A DNA stretch of 64,000 nt from Cloeon dipterum. Taxonomy: Eukaryota; Arthropoda; Insecta; Ephemeroptera; Baetidae. Of the stretch, positions 34,701 through 49,700 are shown piece by piece. Numbering within the stretch: position 1 is the stretch's first letter; each line of letters begins with the position of its first letter. The translations under genes and the position numbers were made by a program. The stretch lies in the NCBI RefSeq assembly GCF_949628265.1, contig NC_088788.1, positions 35,512,335-35,576,334 on the forward strand. The letters are read 5' to 3'. The notes under the pieces were generated by a model that saw only the letters and a program-made list of their open reading frames with translations, made no database searches and was not told where the DNA came from.

Positions 34701-37700
34701 TCTGCGTATGTATTTTTTTGCACGGTGGCGGGCGGGCGGGCGCGCGGGATGCGGGCGCGCTGCCAAAGCGGGTGGCTGCGTGAAAAACGAGCGGATACAC
34801 ACGTCTGGCGGCACGACGGCCGACCCATATCTTTGAATTGAAAAATTTGCCACTCAACTGCTTTCCTTTGAATTTGCAAGATGCTTTTTTTATTGTTGAA
34901 CGCGCCGCTTGATGTAACCGTGCGTAGAGGGCAACTCGCATTCCCATTCTGACGCAGTTCCATAACTTTAATTGCAGCATAGTATAATCAGCGGCGCGAT
35001 TTAATGATGATTGAGATTAAATTGCACGGCCGTCGTGAGTTTTATGTAATTTGTTTTCCTGCGAAAATACGGAGCGTCCTCGATTTGCACTATTAGCGGC
35101 TCTTCCGAGCTTCCAAAGCCACTTTGCCATTCATAAAAACCGTATATTTAAACTACAAATCAAATAAAAACTATCGCATTGGATGACCTGATTTATTTTA
35201 GCTCATTTTGTCTGTGTTTGTGCTTGAAAATACGGGAAACAATTGAAATGGGGAATCAATGTATTAATTTAAAGGAAAATTTTAAATTTTCAGGCAATGC
35301 AAAAAATTCTGAAAGTCAAAAGTTCCACAGGACTTTTTGGAATCGACCGCCGCGTTAGCCGTCAAGCGCTGCGGACGAAGGAAAATCCAACAATGAAATG
35401 CTTCAAAATTTGACGCATCCTAATCTTCGCCACCCTGAGCAGGGATGAGGTCGCAAATATCACAATATGGCCGCTCTCTTTGTCCACTGCTTGACGGCTA
35501 ACGCGACTTTGTCAAATATTCCAACGCCACACGCCACTCTGAATTTCATATTTATTTCACATTCTCTCACAGAAACTTATATTTACCGACTTACATATTC
35601 GTGTCAAAAGCAAACTTTCCTCTTCCTGAAAATTAACTCAATGCTCTACTGGAACGAGTTGACACAAAATTTGCACCGTTTTCTAAACGCTCGCAAACGC
35701 AAACCTTTGCCGGGCCGCACAAGTGCCGCAGAAGGATCGTTTCCAGAGAACAATAAGCAGAGTTTGTTTCTCCCAGCAGCCGAGAACAAGTGAAAAATAT
35801 TAGGCTGGTGAGAGAGCCGTTACAAATTTAATTAGGATTGTTCCAATTGAGAGCGGTGGCGGCGGCGGCGCAGGAAAAGATGATTGATTTAATTGCGGCC
35901 GCGCGGCGTTGCGTCACCGCCGCGAGATGCGGCGGATCTTCTGCTTCTCGCGCGCGTCAGCTGCTGCACATTTTGGCATTGTTGTGAGTTTTCTGCGCGA
36001 TGATGTTGTGCAAGGAAAGTGGCCGAAGGCGGTGGCGGAGAAAGTGTCGGCTGCGTGTTTCCTGCTCCGATTGCCGCCGAGCGATAACCAATTCGCTAAA
36101 TGGCTAACAAAGCTCGCTCTCCGCGCGTTTAATGCCAGATTAAATGAGACGTGAACCATTTTTGTGCCGCAAGTCGTGAACGTAACGCCGGAAAGTGATT
36201 ATTTCATACCGTGTGCGTTTGCAGGAAAGTTAAGCTAAACAATCAGGCTCTGCTCTTCCGAAGAATAAATTCCTTTGATTGAAATATTTAAATCTTAATA
36301 TTCTATAGAAAGATTTTGCTATAACGGTATGTGAAATGATCCTCCAATTTTTCATTTTACTTTATTTTTGAATATAGCAAGTCCGCAGCTAATTATTCAG
36401 ACAAATTCCCGAAACCCGTATGTAGCGCTTGAATCAGTTTAACTGTTGAAACATAATGATTTTTCCTTGTTCTTTCTCACATGATATTTTACAGGAGAAA
36501 CACAATATATCCGAGTGACTGAGAGAAGTCATTCTCATGCCTTTTGTCGCAACAAGTTGTCGACAGACTTGTCGGGAAACTTTATTTTTCCCTCGGCTCT
36601 TCCCAGAAGTCACTCGCCAGCAGGCTAGTCCACTTTCCGAGCGAGCTGAAACAATACCCCCACGTCTTGCCACTCAAGAAACTCGCTATCCTCTTATTAA
36701 AAATTAATCAAACGCGAATGTCATTCCGGGGCCGGACGAGACGTGGGCGGTAGATAATCACGCGGGTGCTTTGCTCGCTCGCATCAATTGCTAGACGTTT
36801 TAATTGCAGCCTCTCTCCTGCTGCTTCTGACGTGACCCGGTTTGCCATTGCACACCATATTTTTCTCCGCGTCAGAGACGCAATAATTTGCATTTCCTCA
36901 GCTTTAACAGCAAAAATTTGTAATCGGATTCTTTTCTCGAATCAACTCATCACCATCGATGCCAGTGGAATATGCAATTAAAATTAAAACGCTTGCATAA
37001 ATTCCCTTTTTGCAAAAACAAAGGAAACATTTTGCATTGTTGTAATGGGAAGAGGGGTTGGAGCGATTTGCATGCACACCACAGACACAGAGGCAAGCAT
37101 ATAAATAAAAAGGGCGGTGCTCCGTAAAGCATCAGCTCTCGGCTTTTTGTTCTGCTCCGAGTGGCAAAAATAAAAAGCGAGACCTTTCCACTCATTGCAT
37201 TGCAGCCGCTACCGAGAGTTTGAGAATTAATTTCCCGGCGTTTTATTTTCCTCGTCCGTGATGAATCTCGGATTTCACTTTCGGCCAGGATTTATCTGCC
37301 GAGAGAAATTAGAATCGTATTTGGAGTCTTGCTTTGTTTCACGCGGCTGGAAAGCGGTTTTATTTGCGCAGGGTGAACGAATCTTGAAAGTAAAAAGCTG
37401 TTTTCACGGCCACTGGACACGCGCGCAGGGTGTCCATCGCCATTACTCAACGCCTGCACCAAAATGATACATTTTTCAGCATGAACCGGCCCCACGTGCC
37501 GAATGAATATGCAAGGCTCCTTCCAGCTGTTGGCTCGTTTCCAAGTGGAAAAAAATTGAGCACCATTTGGTGCTGCCAGCTGACCAACGCTGTCATTATC
37601 AAAATTGTCAGTTTTTAAAACGCTCACTTTTATGGACAACACACTGCTTCTTACTCCAAGTTGCTTGAGAACAAGAAGCGTTTTAGAGGTCGTACAGGAC

Positions 37701-40700
37701 AAGAAGAAATAATTGAACGCCTCGTTGCTGGCGGCATGGGAAAATGAATCCAAAGAGACAATATCAGAGAAGGGAAGGAAGTCGGACGGATATCTCGCGT
37801 TTTTAAGAAATGTCTGTCATTGTTTTCCACCTTCCTGCGTGTCAGAGGCAGCCTTGCCGAGATCCTGCGCATGCCACCGCAGCCAGCGGACCATGTGCAT
37901 GTGTGCAGTGCACCCGCATGTAAGCCCTGCCTAATTGCGCTTGCTTTCTGCTGTCGTGATGCGTTTTGCCACCTTGGATCGCCAGAATGTTCAATAATAT
38001 CGCATTACTGCTCGAGCGAGTCGCAAAATTGGTGAAAGGAATGCAGTGACGAGTATGATAAGTCACACGCGCGGTGGACGTCTCCGCGCACAAATTTCCG
38101 GACAATCTGCTGCTACACGAGTTCACTGACTGTTCGTTCATGCTTTGCTGCATGCCGACGACTCGAAAAAAGAAGTAAAAAGTTTGTGCGCCTCACTCGA
38201 CAAGTGCATTTTGTAGCTAACTTCTGCTTGTTGTTCCTTATGCAACTTTCGATTCAGAGATGACGAATTCAAGGGAATTAACATTTCTCAGGTCTGAATG
38301 AGCAAACGATGAATCCATACAAAATACGGACAGGAATTCGAAGCAAGTCCCTTGAGTAAAATTACGCAACTCATGGGCCCAGACAATTACATTAGTTGTA
38401 TATAAAAGTTTGTGCAATAATTGTAGTTTAGTTTTTACGCAGATGATATGAGGCAGTAGAGCTCATGAAATCCGCAATGCGAATGCGCATCTAAGCAATA
38501 AATTGTTTGTGCTTCGACATGGTTCACTTCCGATCTTACTTGTTAAACTTAAATTTTTCATTTTTCATAAATTTTATAATTTTCCTTTTACAAAATAGGT
38601 AATCTACTAAGCGTGATTGTTACACAATTCTTATCGCACTTGACAGCACTTTCAAAAAATAAAAAAGTGAATAATTTTAGAGCCCCCAATAAGACTATCA
38701 TTTCAAATAATCATGTTTGCATATGTGCGGTTAAACAATCGCCGACTTTAACGGTCGACGGACCTTGATAAAAGCATGACTATTATCTGCAATAAGCACT
38801 TTCGACCGTGCGGCCTTGCATATTTGTAATTGAATTAGCAAGCGTCAGACTAGCCCGAAAAAACAACCAAATAGCAGTTTTATCTTTTTCTAGCTGATAA
38901 CCCGCTCTATCGCACTTTTTATTTTCAGACTGTTCCTAGGTAAAAACAAACAAATTCGCCGCAGAACAACAACCTCTGGGAGGAATCGAGCAAACACTCC
39001 CGTTTTGACGTCAGCAACGCTCGGTCTGCTGCTGACAAAATTGTAGCGTAAGTGCACAGCGGCCAATCGATACGAAGCGCCGGCAAATTCAACTCCGATA
39101 ATAAAAGTTCTGCCACTCGCAAACGAATGCAAAAATTAATGAAAAACTGAGTCGCGCAGTAACAAGAAGAGGCAGCCATTACCCACTGCCACCCCAAGGG
39201 TGATTAGAAGGAGGAGGAAAAATACTAATAGCACAGGACTTTAGAGCATAGCTTCTAGGGCCTAAAGAGGATATTTAATCAAGGACACGTCAAAACTTCT
39301 ATAAAAAATATTGATTGAAAAATTCATCTTTAAGGGCTGTCTTCAAATGGGCTTGACACAAAATTAGATTTTTTGGATTTAGTCATTTAGACTAAAATTT
39401 AGTTCACTCCTAGAAGAACAATTCGGAAATTCCTCGCTGCAAAAAGTATGTTTTTATGCCGACTAGTAATTTAGTGCGACCTTCAATCAAATCAATTTTT
39501 AATCCTTTTTAAATATATTTTATTTTACTGCCTCTAATGTTTCAATTTACATTTTCTTGGGAGCAAAATATAGAAAAAAATTTTCTATTAATAATTACGC
39601 CGACTTTTCTAGCTTTTTCTATGGAAAAAAATCACCCGCTATAAGGGTAAAAAAACGCTTTTTGGATCATATAATTCAGACCAACAGCAGTAGTTCAAGA
39701 GCCAAGTCCGCCTAATCTTGTTGCAAATTGCGAAAGGCACGTAAGCCAGGCCAGGCAGGAGACTTAAATTGAATTATCTGCGTGGCCGTTATCTATCTCA
39801 TTTCAGAGCAGCTCAGAGAGATAGATAAGAGAGAGAGAGAGAGCGGCGAGTGAGAGAAAAGATCAATACGCGTGGTGCCGGTGCCGGTCTCCAGCTGGCA
39901 CCCGGCCCGTTCCATGCATGCCACCACCCCCCGAGTGGCGGGGCTGCTACCCCTCTGACCTTGGGCCTGCCATTGCAAAAAAAATTGCGCTCGGCTGCAA
40001 CTGGGTTGCTGAATGGAACGAGCTCATTCAAATCCAATTCAATTCTCCTTTATTTGACTTATGGCATGTCACTACAAAATAGATCAACTTGGAGTCGTCA
40101 CTACCACCAACGAGTGTGTTTGTGCATGCGTGCGCCTGCGATACAATAGATCAAGCCTGCTGCCGTCGGCCATCCAGTCGTCCGTCGTCGGCGCAACGCA
40201 ACAAATGGCCTTTTCGTTGTTGGGCCACGATTAAATTGTGCGGCGTATCAAGAGCGTGCACCTCGTGTTTTACGATTGCCCAAGGGTCAATCTGAATGGG
40301 TTTGACACAGGCAAAATGAATTATTTGTCATTGTAACGCACGCACATGTGGGTCACTCGAATATTCTTATCTAATTCCATGTAAAATTGAACTCAATTTA
40401 TTTTGCACTTATTAGTGCAAATATTTCATGCAGCGCTCGTTTCTTTGAATCACTAAGTCATCATTCAAAACGGCCCAAGCATGCAAATGAGACTGTTTCG
40501 TCATATCTAGCATGCCGACCTCCTTTCTGTGCACTAGACCATCTTCCTGACAACCTTTTTATTCAATTCGGAAAAATCTGAGGTCCAACAGCGAGCTCAT
40601 AGAGAGTCTCATTAATCCAATGGCATTCACGAAAGTTTTTCAGCCTCGGATTCGAACACTCCGCTTCATTTAAATCTCTCGACACGAGAAACTTGTGCCT

Positions 40701-43700
40701 CGCATTTTCAAGAGTGAGATGATATACATATACGTTTCTAACCACAGCTCTGTGCTATAAAATATAAGAGAAAAAACGCAATGTTCTCCATGCGAGCGAG
40801 TCGGGTGTTTGGAACGGCCGATCAGTTAGAACGAGTGCGATAAAGTCTCGAGTTGCCTGCTGTGCTTGGGATCGCTCCGGAATGCTTGTCGCGTGACTCC
40901 CCGCCATTAATGATTTCGACTCGGAAAAGCGAGTATAGTCGAATTTGCATCACGTGCCAATGGCCTCTGCATATATCGACGACTTTTCCAGCCATTGTGA
41001 TCGACCATTTCCCACAATCAGTTTCGCACACACTATTTTTTGCGCCCGAGAGACAAAGTATAGCTGAGTGCGAAAATTCATATGAATCATACTGGCAGCC
41101 AAAAATTGTGAAAGATCAAATTGTTGGAATGGGCCACCACATACAGTATTAAGTGTCATTGGCAGGACAAGCCTGATTGTTTGCTTTTAAAGCATGGGCA
41201 ACAAAAGAAAGTCTAAACAATCGATTTAAAATTTGACACATCCCAATCTTTGCCCCCCTGAGCAGTGATGACGTCACAATCCGCTATATTTGTCCAGCGC
41301 TTTTTCTAAAATTTCCAACGCCACTCTGGTTATATGACTTTCCAGCTTGATAGAAGAAATATGTTTGACACGTATGTTGTTAAACTTTTTGAAAAATCAT
41401 TTACGGGGTGGAACCTCATGTCATATGTATGTTATGCATGCACACGTGAGGCACTGTCAGGCGGCACAGTGCGCTGCATCGCGTGGTTTAATTAGAGTTT
41501 GCCGGCGCGTGAATTTAAATTTACTCGCGTTTCAAGGCTGGCTTTTTACCTCGCCGGTGCACACAACCATGATGAAGCGTTTAATGTTGAATGAGCTGAG
41601 AACGGGTGCGACATGAGCTTAATTGCGACCGCAGGGATGGCTGGCTCCACTTTGCTCGGCGGCTTGTTTAATTTGTGCCCTTCAAGAAGGGGCTTTTTAA
41701 TCTGCAGCACTCCGTCGTCAAAGCACGGAGGAGGATCAATTATTTACATGTAAATGTTGTTTTACTGCTTTACTTAAGGATAGAAACAAAAAATTTCACC
41801 GATTTGTTCATAAATGGAGCGTTCGTCGCATGTCAATGAGCTAATTCAATTCAAGAGCTGAACAATGAGTGAGTCATGCCTGCAGAGGAATATTGAAACA
41901 ATTAACCAAATCATCATTACGGTGGTATAAAAGGATTGAATGACATCGCACAGGCAAAAACATGAACATTGTGCTGAGCGAGCGAGAACAATCAATGCTC
42001 TTGAATTCGTTCCCCATGCACAGTCCATACCGAAAGACTTTCTTTCATTAACCGTCCTTGTTGTACGACAGCAGTGAAAGCACCAAACGAGTCTCTTTAT
42101 TTTATTTGCTGCGCCAAACAATCAAACAAATCGATGAAACTTTATCAACGCCGGATATTCTACAATGTGTCGGGCACGCCCAAGATGTGCCGGTGTGTTT
42201 CTTGGATGAAAAATCACCGCAGCACGTTCAAAGTTTCTCTGCGGCGATGGCCCATTTGGGAAACCGATGAAATGCTGTGCAAGTAATTGATATTAATTAT
42301 CCCAACGCATCGATCACAACACGATCGGCTCAGCTCAGGCAAGAAACACGGCCTAGACCTGTTTATCTTATTAAACAAACACGGTTATTGGCACTTTCTC
42401 GAGCAAATACGGTGAAATATGAAACTTACTAAATTTTTTCCTCGTCTTTTGCGGAGCTGAACAAAATTTGAAGGCTGCAGGTTTTCGCAACAATGCAGCG
42501 ATAAAATAATAATGCTTTGTTTTGCTTCTCACGCAATTTGATCGGCTTATCTGCTGCAACGAGCTCTTTTATTCATCGAGCCAGCGCCTCTCACATACCC
42601 ACGTACCCATTTATGTATTGCTGATAAAAGTTAGCCCCGCTCGAGGCAGCTATGAGATCACTTCATGTGTGTGTTGGATAATATTTTTATCCGTTGCAAA
42701 TAGCAACAACTTTCACTGCGGCGAACGGTGCGAGAGGCATGCAGGTCGCTCACTAATAAAATTGACCGCGCGGCCGCCTCGCGATCGATGAACTCGTTTT
42801 AAAAAATAAAAAATACATAATGCTCGCCGGCCACGCTCCAGTCCAGAGGCGGGTGGGTGGGTGGGGGTGCGCGGTCTTTGGTTTCAGTAAACAAACACAC
42901 GACGAGCTGCATCATGTGACCCCTGAGTATGCATTTCGTCCAAACGGAGCCGAAACTTTTGGAAACAATTTGCGTGGGACTTTGACCAAGTGCGTCGAAA
43001 CAAATATAGGGGAGGAAATGGCTGATATTGGTGATTACAACTATACATGAATTCTTGCGAAAGCAGAAAGATAATTTTGTTGAACGTTGCAAGAATGTTA
43101 ATTGCAGCATGACGTGACTGGACTTGCGATCTATTTGAGATTCAGCAGAGCCTTTGCAATTTGAATTGGAAAAACCATTGCTTAGGACAAAATTTTTTTA
43201 GAGCTCACCTTTTTCCTTGAAAATATCTGTGTTTTTGTGTACATGCAATTTCGATTCTCCTCGTTAAAACTCTCACTAACTTTATTGCAGTCTACCCGAC
43301 GAATTGTGTCTGGTTCTGAATAAATGAACCAAATAATTATCTTAGTAACGAAACAAATGCCGATGGCATTTACATCAATTTTTCAAACCACACCGAACAT
43401 TTAGTTCACAGTTAATCCGTTTGCAAAGCATGTTTAGCAGACATTTTGTCCGTGCTTTTGGCACTGCCGCAACGGGTCTCGCAGGTCGTCAAGTCGAAAA
43501 ATTTCACAAATGTAATTGAAAATGACGAGACACACCTTGTCGGCGGGCCGTTGACTCGCGCATTTGAAACGCTGGCTGCACATTATTCAACGGGGGATGG
43601 GCGTGCGTGCGGCAGGGTGCATGCTCCAGCGCGGCAAGGGCGATGCAAGCGATCAATAATATTATCAGCCGCCGTGCAGCCCAGCATCCGAGCAGCTCGC

Positions 43701-46700
43701 AGACTTTGCTGCCGGAGAACGTGGCGACGGCGGCGGCGGCGGTGCTCACGCAGCACACACACCCCTCGTAAAATACGCACACACCTAATTTTTCGGTTCA
43801 AAGCAGGCCAGTTTTTCGGCATGCCCTGCCGCGGGCGGCGAAATTATGTTGTAAATCAGAGGTTGGCAATAATTTGCCTCAAGGGCTGCTTTTATGCAAA
43901 TACAATCAGGCCGGCCGCCCACGAGCCCAGACTATCGAGCATTATGGCGGCCAATTATGCAGCCTCTTGTTAATCTGCTTGATCTACGACTGAATTTAGC
44001 CATAAGGAAAAAGGTTGCATTTCTCACAAGAGGTGCCCGGATACCCTTTTAAAAATTTAACAACTTCAATATTTACGATGGGCTGGCTAGAGAGCAATTA
44101 ATGTCACAAGCGTTTGCGGTGGCAAATGAGCAAATCATATATAAGAGGGCAATAAAATTATTTATACAAGCCATTATTAACAATAATTTCCAATTAATTA
44201 AGTTTCTATTGATAACGGACCGGTATGGTTGGCAAGCATAAACGGATTTGAATGATACTTGGCTTGAATTGAGTCGAGCTCAGTAAATTTGGCCGAAATT
44301 AGCACTCTTGGTCCCGTTTCCAATGTTTCATAATAGGCAATTAAGTTAAAAGAAATTTAAATAACAGTCACAAGACTGACAATTATTTTAAAAGGAAAGG
44401 ACAAATTAGAAGTTTGGATGATTTTGAAACCCAAACTTGCCGCAGACACAATGCACGGATTTGAAATCTCAACTGGGAATTTAACGACCTTAATTTTACG
44501 ATCGCGGAGAGCTAATGTAAAATCCGATTTACGACACGCTTCCCATCACGAGAGCGGCCGAATTAATTACATGCATCGTTCCGCGCTGCCGCAAAAAGGA
44601 TAATGCTGCTGTGCTCTTTCTCTCTGCAGCTGGCTCGATCGACGAAACCAAATGCAGCAACCGAATTAAATCAATGCACACAGCAGTTTATAAGAGGTTC
44701 ATAAATTCAGTGCCGGGCTCATTGTATTTGCTGCGAGGTCGGTTTCGCTGTCACTCAGACGGTCGTCCGACCGGAACCGAAAAAAGGTTAACGCATTTCC
44801 AGGTCCACGGACTTTGCAGCCGCCGCGACGAGATGCGCGTCCTTTGTGCCAGCGCTGACCTACAAAAATTGGTGTTTGCTGGGAAACTAACGCGCGTCGC
44901 AAAAGACGTGCAGCACGAATTGAATCAAATTATCGCGAGCGGCATTATTATTTTTTAAAAATTTATTTATTGCACGTCTTTAAAAGTAGAGAGTTTCCTT
45001 CCCTCGGCTTGCGCTTTCACGCTTGCTCACGAGCAATGAGTGAAAAACGGTGAGTATGTAACAAGTAGCATGCTGGTGTGTTGTTGCGTGATGTCGAATT
45101 TTGCGACTAGAGAGAGAATATATTATATTCGGTTTCGGAAAAAGGGTTCACATTACACGTTAAATCAGCTTTCATTAAAAAATATTAGAAATTGAATGCA
45201 AATCAATTTCAAAGAGCTAAGAGAACTATCGAATATCACGGTCTGGAAATTGTTACACGTGCTAGCCATTCTTGTTAAGCACGGAAGGAGAGTCGCCGCA
45301 CAAAAACAGCAAAAACTCATTTGGCACAGGCAGCTCGGAAATAAAACGCTCCGAGGAGGATAATTAAAGCTCAAAATTCGGCATGAAAAACGTGCGTCGT
45401 CGAGATGAAAGCAGGTTTTCCGGCTTGATGTAAATCCAAATCCAACCGACTCTCATTAAAGACGTGGGGAGGGAGGTATCGGCGCTTGGTATAATTTCGG
45501 CAGTAATTTGGCTGGAAAGCTGGAGGTTTGCGTGGAAGATGATCGGTCGAGCGTGCAACTCGCAGCGTGCCACACCTATTTTCCTGCCAGCCAGCCAGCC
45601 AGCCGGGTGGTGATCCTCCCTTTATGATGCATCGCGCAGCCAGCTTTTCGGACAATAAACACTTCTAATGTAATGCATGCATATGCGCGCGGAAGTTGAA
45701 ATAATTGCTGCGTGGAGAGGCATTTCTGCTTAATTGGGACGCGCACCGTACTTTTTGAAACAGTCTGCGTGCGTTTAGCGCAGGAAATTGCAGGTGAGTC
45801 GGCCGCCCATTTAAATTAATCGGCACAACTCGGCTGATTATAGCTCGAAATCAATGGATGCGAGTTGATGAAATTACTATTTTGATCGGAAATCGAGACG
45901 CAGGTACCTGTCTGCTCTTGTTTACAGTTACGAAAGCCGGCAAAAACAAGCTATATAAGTGCAATAAAATGATATGCGAGACATGCAACCCTGGGCGGGA
46001 CACGCGAAGGATGTCGGACGCTGCTGGACGATCGACAAATGCGTAATACCGAGAGCGTTTAAATTTTATTGAGCTTCATTATCGTCAGTTTTCTTTTGTG
46101 CGTCAAGAACGAGCAGTCGTAAAAGCAGCCGGGATTATTTCTTCATCCAGAAAGCCCGAGATTAGAATAACAAAACGCTCGGAATTCTCGCGAGTGAAAA
46201 GCAAAATAAAGAATCGCATGCGCCGAACATGATTATTTTTATGGCACCTAGACAAGTGTGAGCGAGACGGCACCTGAGCTGCGCTGCAAACACACTTCGC
46301 GCTGGCTCAGCTGGCTTTATGGCCCTCGCGGGAGTTGCGTTTATTTAGTAATTAACAGCCGTGCGCCACGCCCTTTTTAATAATTCGGATTGTATTCAAA
46401 AACCTTGTCCCGGATCGCAAAACTGTGCGTTTACAGGCTGAACTTTTCAAACCTCGGTTGTATCGGAGAGGTTTTTGAGCCAGAGCAAATTAATTGAGTA
46501 TGATTGCGGCGCCGAGTTAATAAAATAGTTGCAGTGAAACTATCTCGCGCACATGCGGCACTGCAGCAAAAGTCTCGTTTCGAGTGCTTGCGGTGCAGCC
46601 AATTCACCATAATATTCGGACGAAATAAAATTGTGCCTCATCACTCGACCGCACTGCACTCTCCTGCCATGAAATAAATTATATGAGAACCGCCGCGATC

Positions 46701-49700
46701 ACAATGGAGCATTTAAAACGCGCTGCTCCCGCGGCAGGAAGTGCATTTCGAACAAAACGCTGCTGGAGCGTGCGTTTCGTCGCGTCAAAGGAATCGAAAA
46801 GCTGCTCGCGCAATCCCGCCGCATCATTTCTGTTTGGAGCCGGTTTCCAGCAGTTGGAGACTTGGGAAATGGGTCGACGCGCGTTTCAAGGGAAGGAATT
46901 ATTTACGCTTGCGGTCCGCTCTAAGAAAGACACTTAGGCTCCGTGATTGAGGTGAATAATTTTGTTTCTCGCTCGTTTGTCGGCTGATAGTCCTTTCCTC
47001 CTTTGTGCAACAACTGATTACGAGGCTGTTTCGAAATGGAGCAATCGGTTCAAACGTAGTCATGAAACCTTTTGGAGTTTTTCAGCCACCTCGCGAGCTC
47101 GCTCTCCAAGTATGTCATTTATAAATGATCAAATTCAAAGCTTTCCACGCCGAATCCATAATTCAACACGCACATCGGCAATTATAGTTATTGATTTCTC
47201 TGCAAGGCATCTTGTGCATGCGTGAGCATTTTGTCGTAAATTAACAGAAACGCAGCTCATTTCTCAACTTGCGTCATCGAGTCGGCGCGATTAATGGAAA
47301 GGGCATCAACTTTTGCATACATACCCTGATCCTGTCGGCCATAAAAAGGTGAGCTAATCTCTGGAGAAACATCTCTCTGCGCCTCGCCTTCGAGATGTGC
47401 TGCGTGAATAATTTACAAGACGTTTTATATGTTGATGCGCAGAGGGCGGATTTAACAAGAGCCGAGATGTTCTCCAGATTGGTTCTACGCGTGTAGGACA
47501 ATGAAAGAGCGAGCGAGTACGGAGAGCAGTCATTAAATCTCGGAGGCACCCTTGCAGCGCATGCTGGGAAATAATTATATGTGCGGAGCTGTGCCCCCAG
47601 CAGGGCTCATTCGATTCCTTTTCCTTGCACTGGCACTGCACGCCAACCAGACAGGCCTATTTCAGTTTTTTCGCTCCATTAATCAAATTAATTACTGCGT
47701 GAAGGGCGCATTACTCAAAAGAGACGTAGTTAGTTGCGAGAGTTGTTCTAATTTTAATCCGCGGGTAGGGTGTTAAACACAGAAAGACGCGCGCGCGCCT
47801 TTTCCGAAACGGCAGAAAACTCATTAACCTGCATTTTTACGCGCGCGTTGCTTAAGTGGCTGGTAATTAAGGAGAGTGATGCCGGCTCGTTCCATGGAGA
47901 CAATGCATTCCGGCGGGTGGGATGCAGCTGCCGCGGGACAAATCCCTCTGGACCGACTGCTGCTATCTTTGTCGAGCCATCACCTGAGTGAGCATTTCCC
48001 CCGTGCAGCGGCGCATAACTCAATCTGCGTTTAACTAGGCTTGAGTAATTCGGTTCAGAAACTATTTTGGACTCTGGCCATCTCGCCAGAGAACAAAAAA
48101 ACAACAGGCTTGTTTTTGTTTTCTTGGTTGCAACGTTCTCCATTTGTAGATTGCCAAATGGAGTTGGACGAATCCACGAGGGCATTCTTTCTGTTCTGAC
48201 TGATTAGTCTGTAGCGTTCTGGAAATAATTAGAGAGAAAGGTTGTCCGCAACTTTTCTGAGGTTGACCGAACACTAATTAAAGTAATTGCCAAGAATGAT
48301 AAGTGAAACTGAATCCAAGTTTTCCTAACGCAGCGTGTGTGTGTCAACTGCGACGTTCTTTTTCCCTCTTGGCTTTTCATTATTTTTTCTGCTCTACAAA
48401 TCTCAATGCCTTGTTTGCGTTGTTCATGCCCAATGAATTCCCACGCAGCTTCCATTTCACCCCACCTGCGAAGGGCTTGAATATCGCAATGGGATACATC
48501 GAAAAGCAAAATTGAATCGAGTGTTTTAGTTTGCAAACACGCTTGAAACCCGACACTGACAGAATTAGAGGCAGTGCAGAATAATCTCGACAGCAGGTTT
48601 GCGCTTATCCGCAACGTGTGAGGCGAAGTTATGAGTGTCAAAAGTTCCAGGAGGTCCAGTTTTTAATTAGCAAAGCAAAATGCTCACAGATTTAAGTCAA
48701 ATTTTCGTGCTTTCAAGAACAAATCAGGAATTTATCTCTAAGCGGAGCATTGAATTGTTGACTCTAGGCTGGGAAGCGTCGCTGTTGATGAGCCGAGCCT
48801 GTGAAACAAGGCATGTGTGTGTATTAATGCCTCTAATGGGGGTTGAACTTGAACCCCCACATCCTGTAAGGGCGGCTCGAGTGCGAGTTTATTTTTACGC
48901 CACGAGTGCTCAAATCCTCTCGGAAACGAGAGCAGCGCAGGTAATGCACTTCAAGCGTTTTTTTCTCTCTTTTTGCCGCGCCTTCTGGCTCCAATTGCTC
49001 TGCAGCCGAGAAGAGCTGCTGGTTTGTTTGTCGAGCAAACAAGGATAAAAAAGCGCAATGGCCGACTGCAAAAGTCAACCGGGCAAACAGAGATGAAAAG
49101 CGAAAATCCGACGCTGACAAAACACGTGCCCGCGCGCGGTACGAACAGAACAAGGAAGCCATACACGCACATTTTCCGTTTGCGTAAATAGCACATGATG
49201 AGAAAGAGTCGCATAATTGGCCGACGGTTTGAGAGCCGTGCGAGTGAAACTGCGCGATCATCGGCCGCGACCTGCTTGTCCGATGCAATTTAGCACGGAC
49301 TGCAGCCAAGTGGACGAGACTTTTTGAGCGAGAGTCCATCATCAGCAACACAGCCGACGACTTGTTCTTCTTCAAGGGCTTCCCTCAAGCATCGCCCCCG
49401 ACGTGCCAGAAAATCAATTTCTCCTTAAGCCCCATTGTGCATGCGGCTGCGACGGTCTAATTATTGCAGCAAAAACAGGCTCTTTTTCTACGGTTTGTGT
49501 TCAAAAGAAGTGTGCAAAGTCGGCGGGTCTTTATTAAAGGCAATTTACGCTGTCCACGCTACGTGCAAGGCATAAAAATGTGGCTGCCTACATCGACGTC
49601 TCTTAAGTTAGCAAACACTAAACGAACGAACTGCTTTTCTTCTCCAACGCGCAGCGTGTACGCGGCCCACACGACAGATTCCTTTTCTCAAAGTTCCTTT

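Noticed and set aside
40640..40670. ggattcgaacactcc, resembling a tRNA T-arm (B box) on the minus strand
   Set aside because: No matching A box or cloverleaf pairing at the required distance.
43446..43973. 175-residue plus-strand open frame
   Set aside because: Arg/Cys-rich composition of a GC-rich patch, competing frames on both strands, no splice context and no family resemblance.
48833..49375. 180-residue minus-strand open frame
   Set aside because: No recognisable domain, composition like random GC-rich DNA, lies inside the large intron with other frames open across it.
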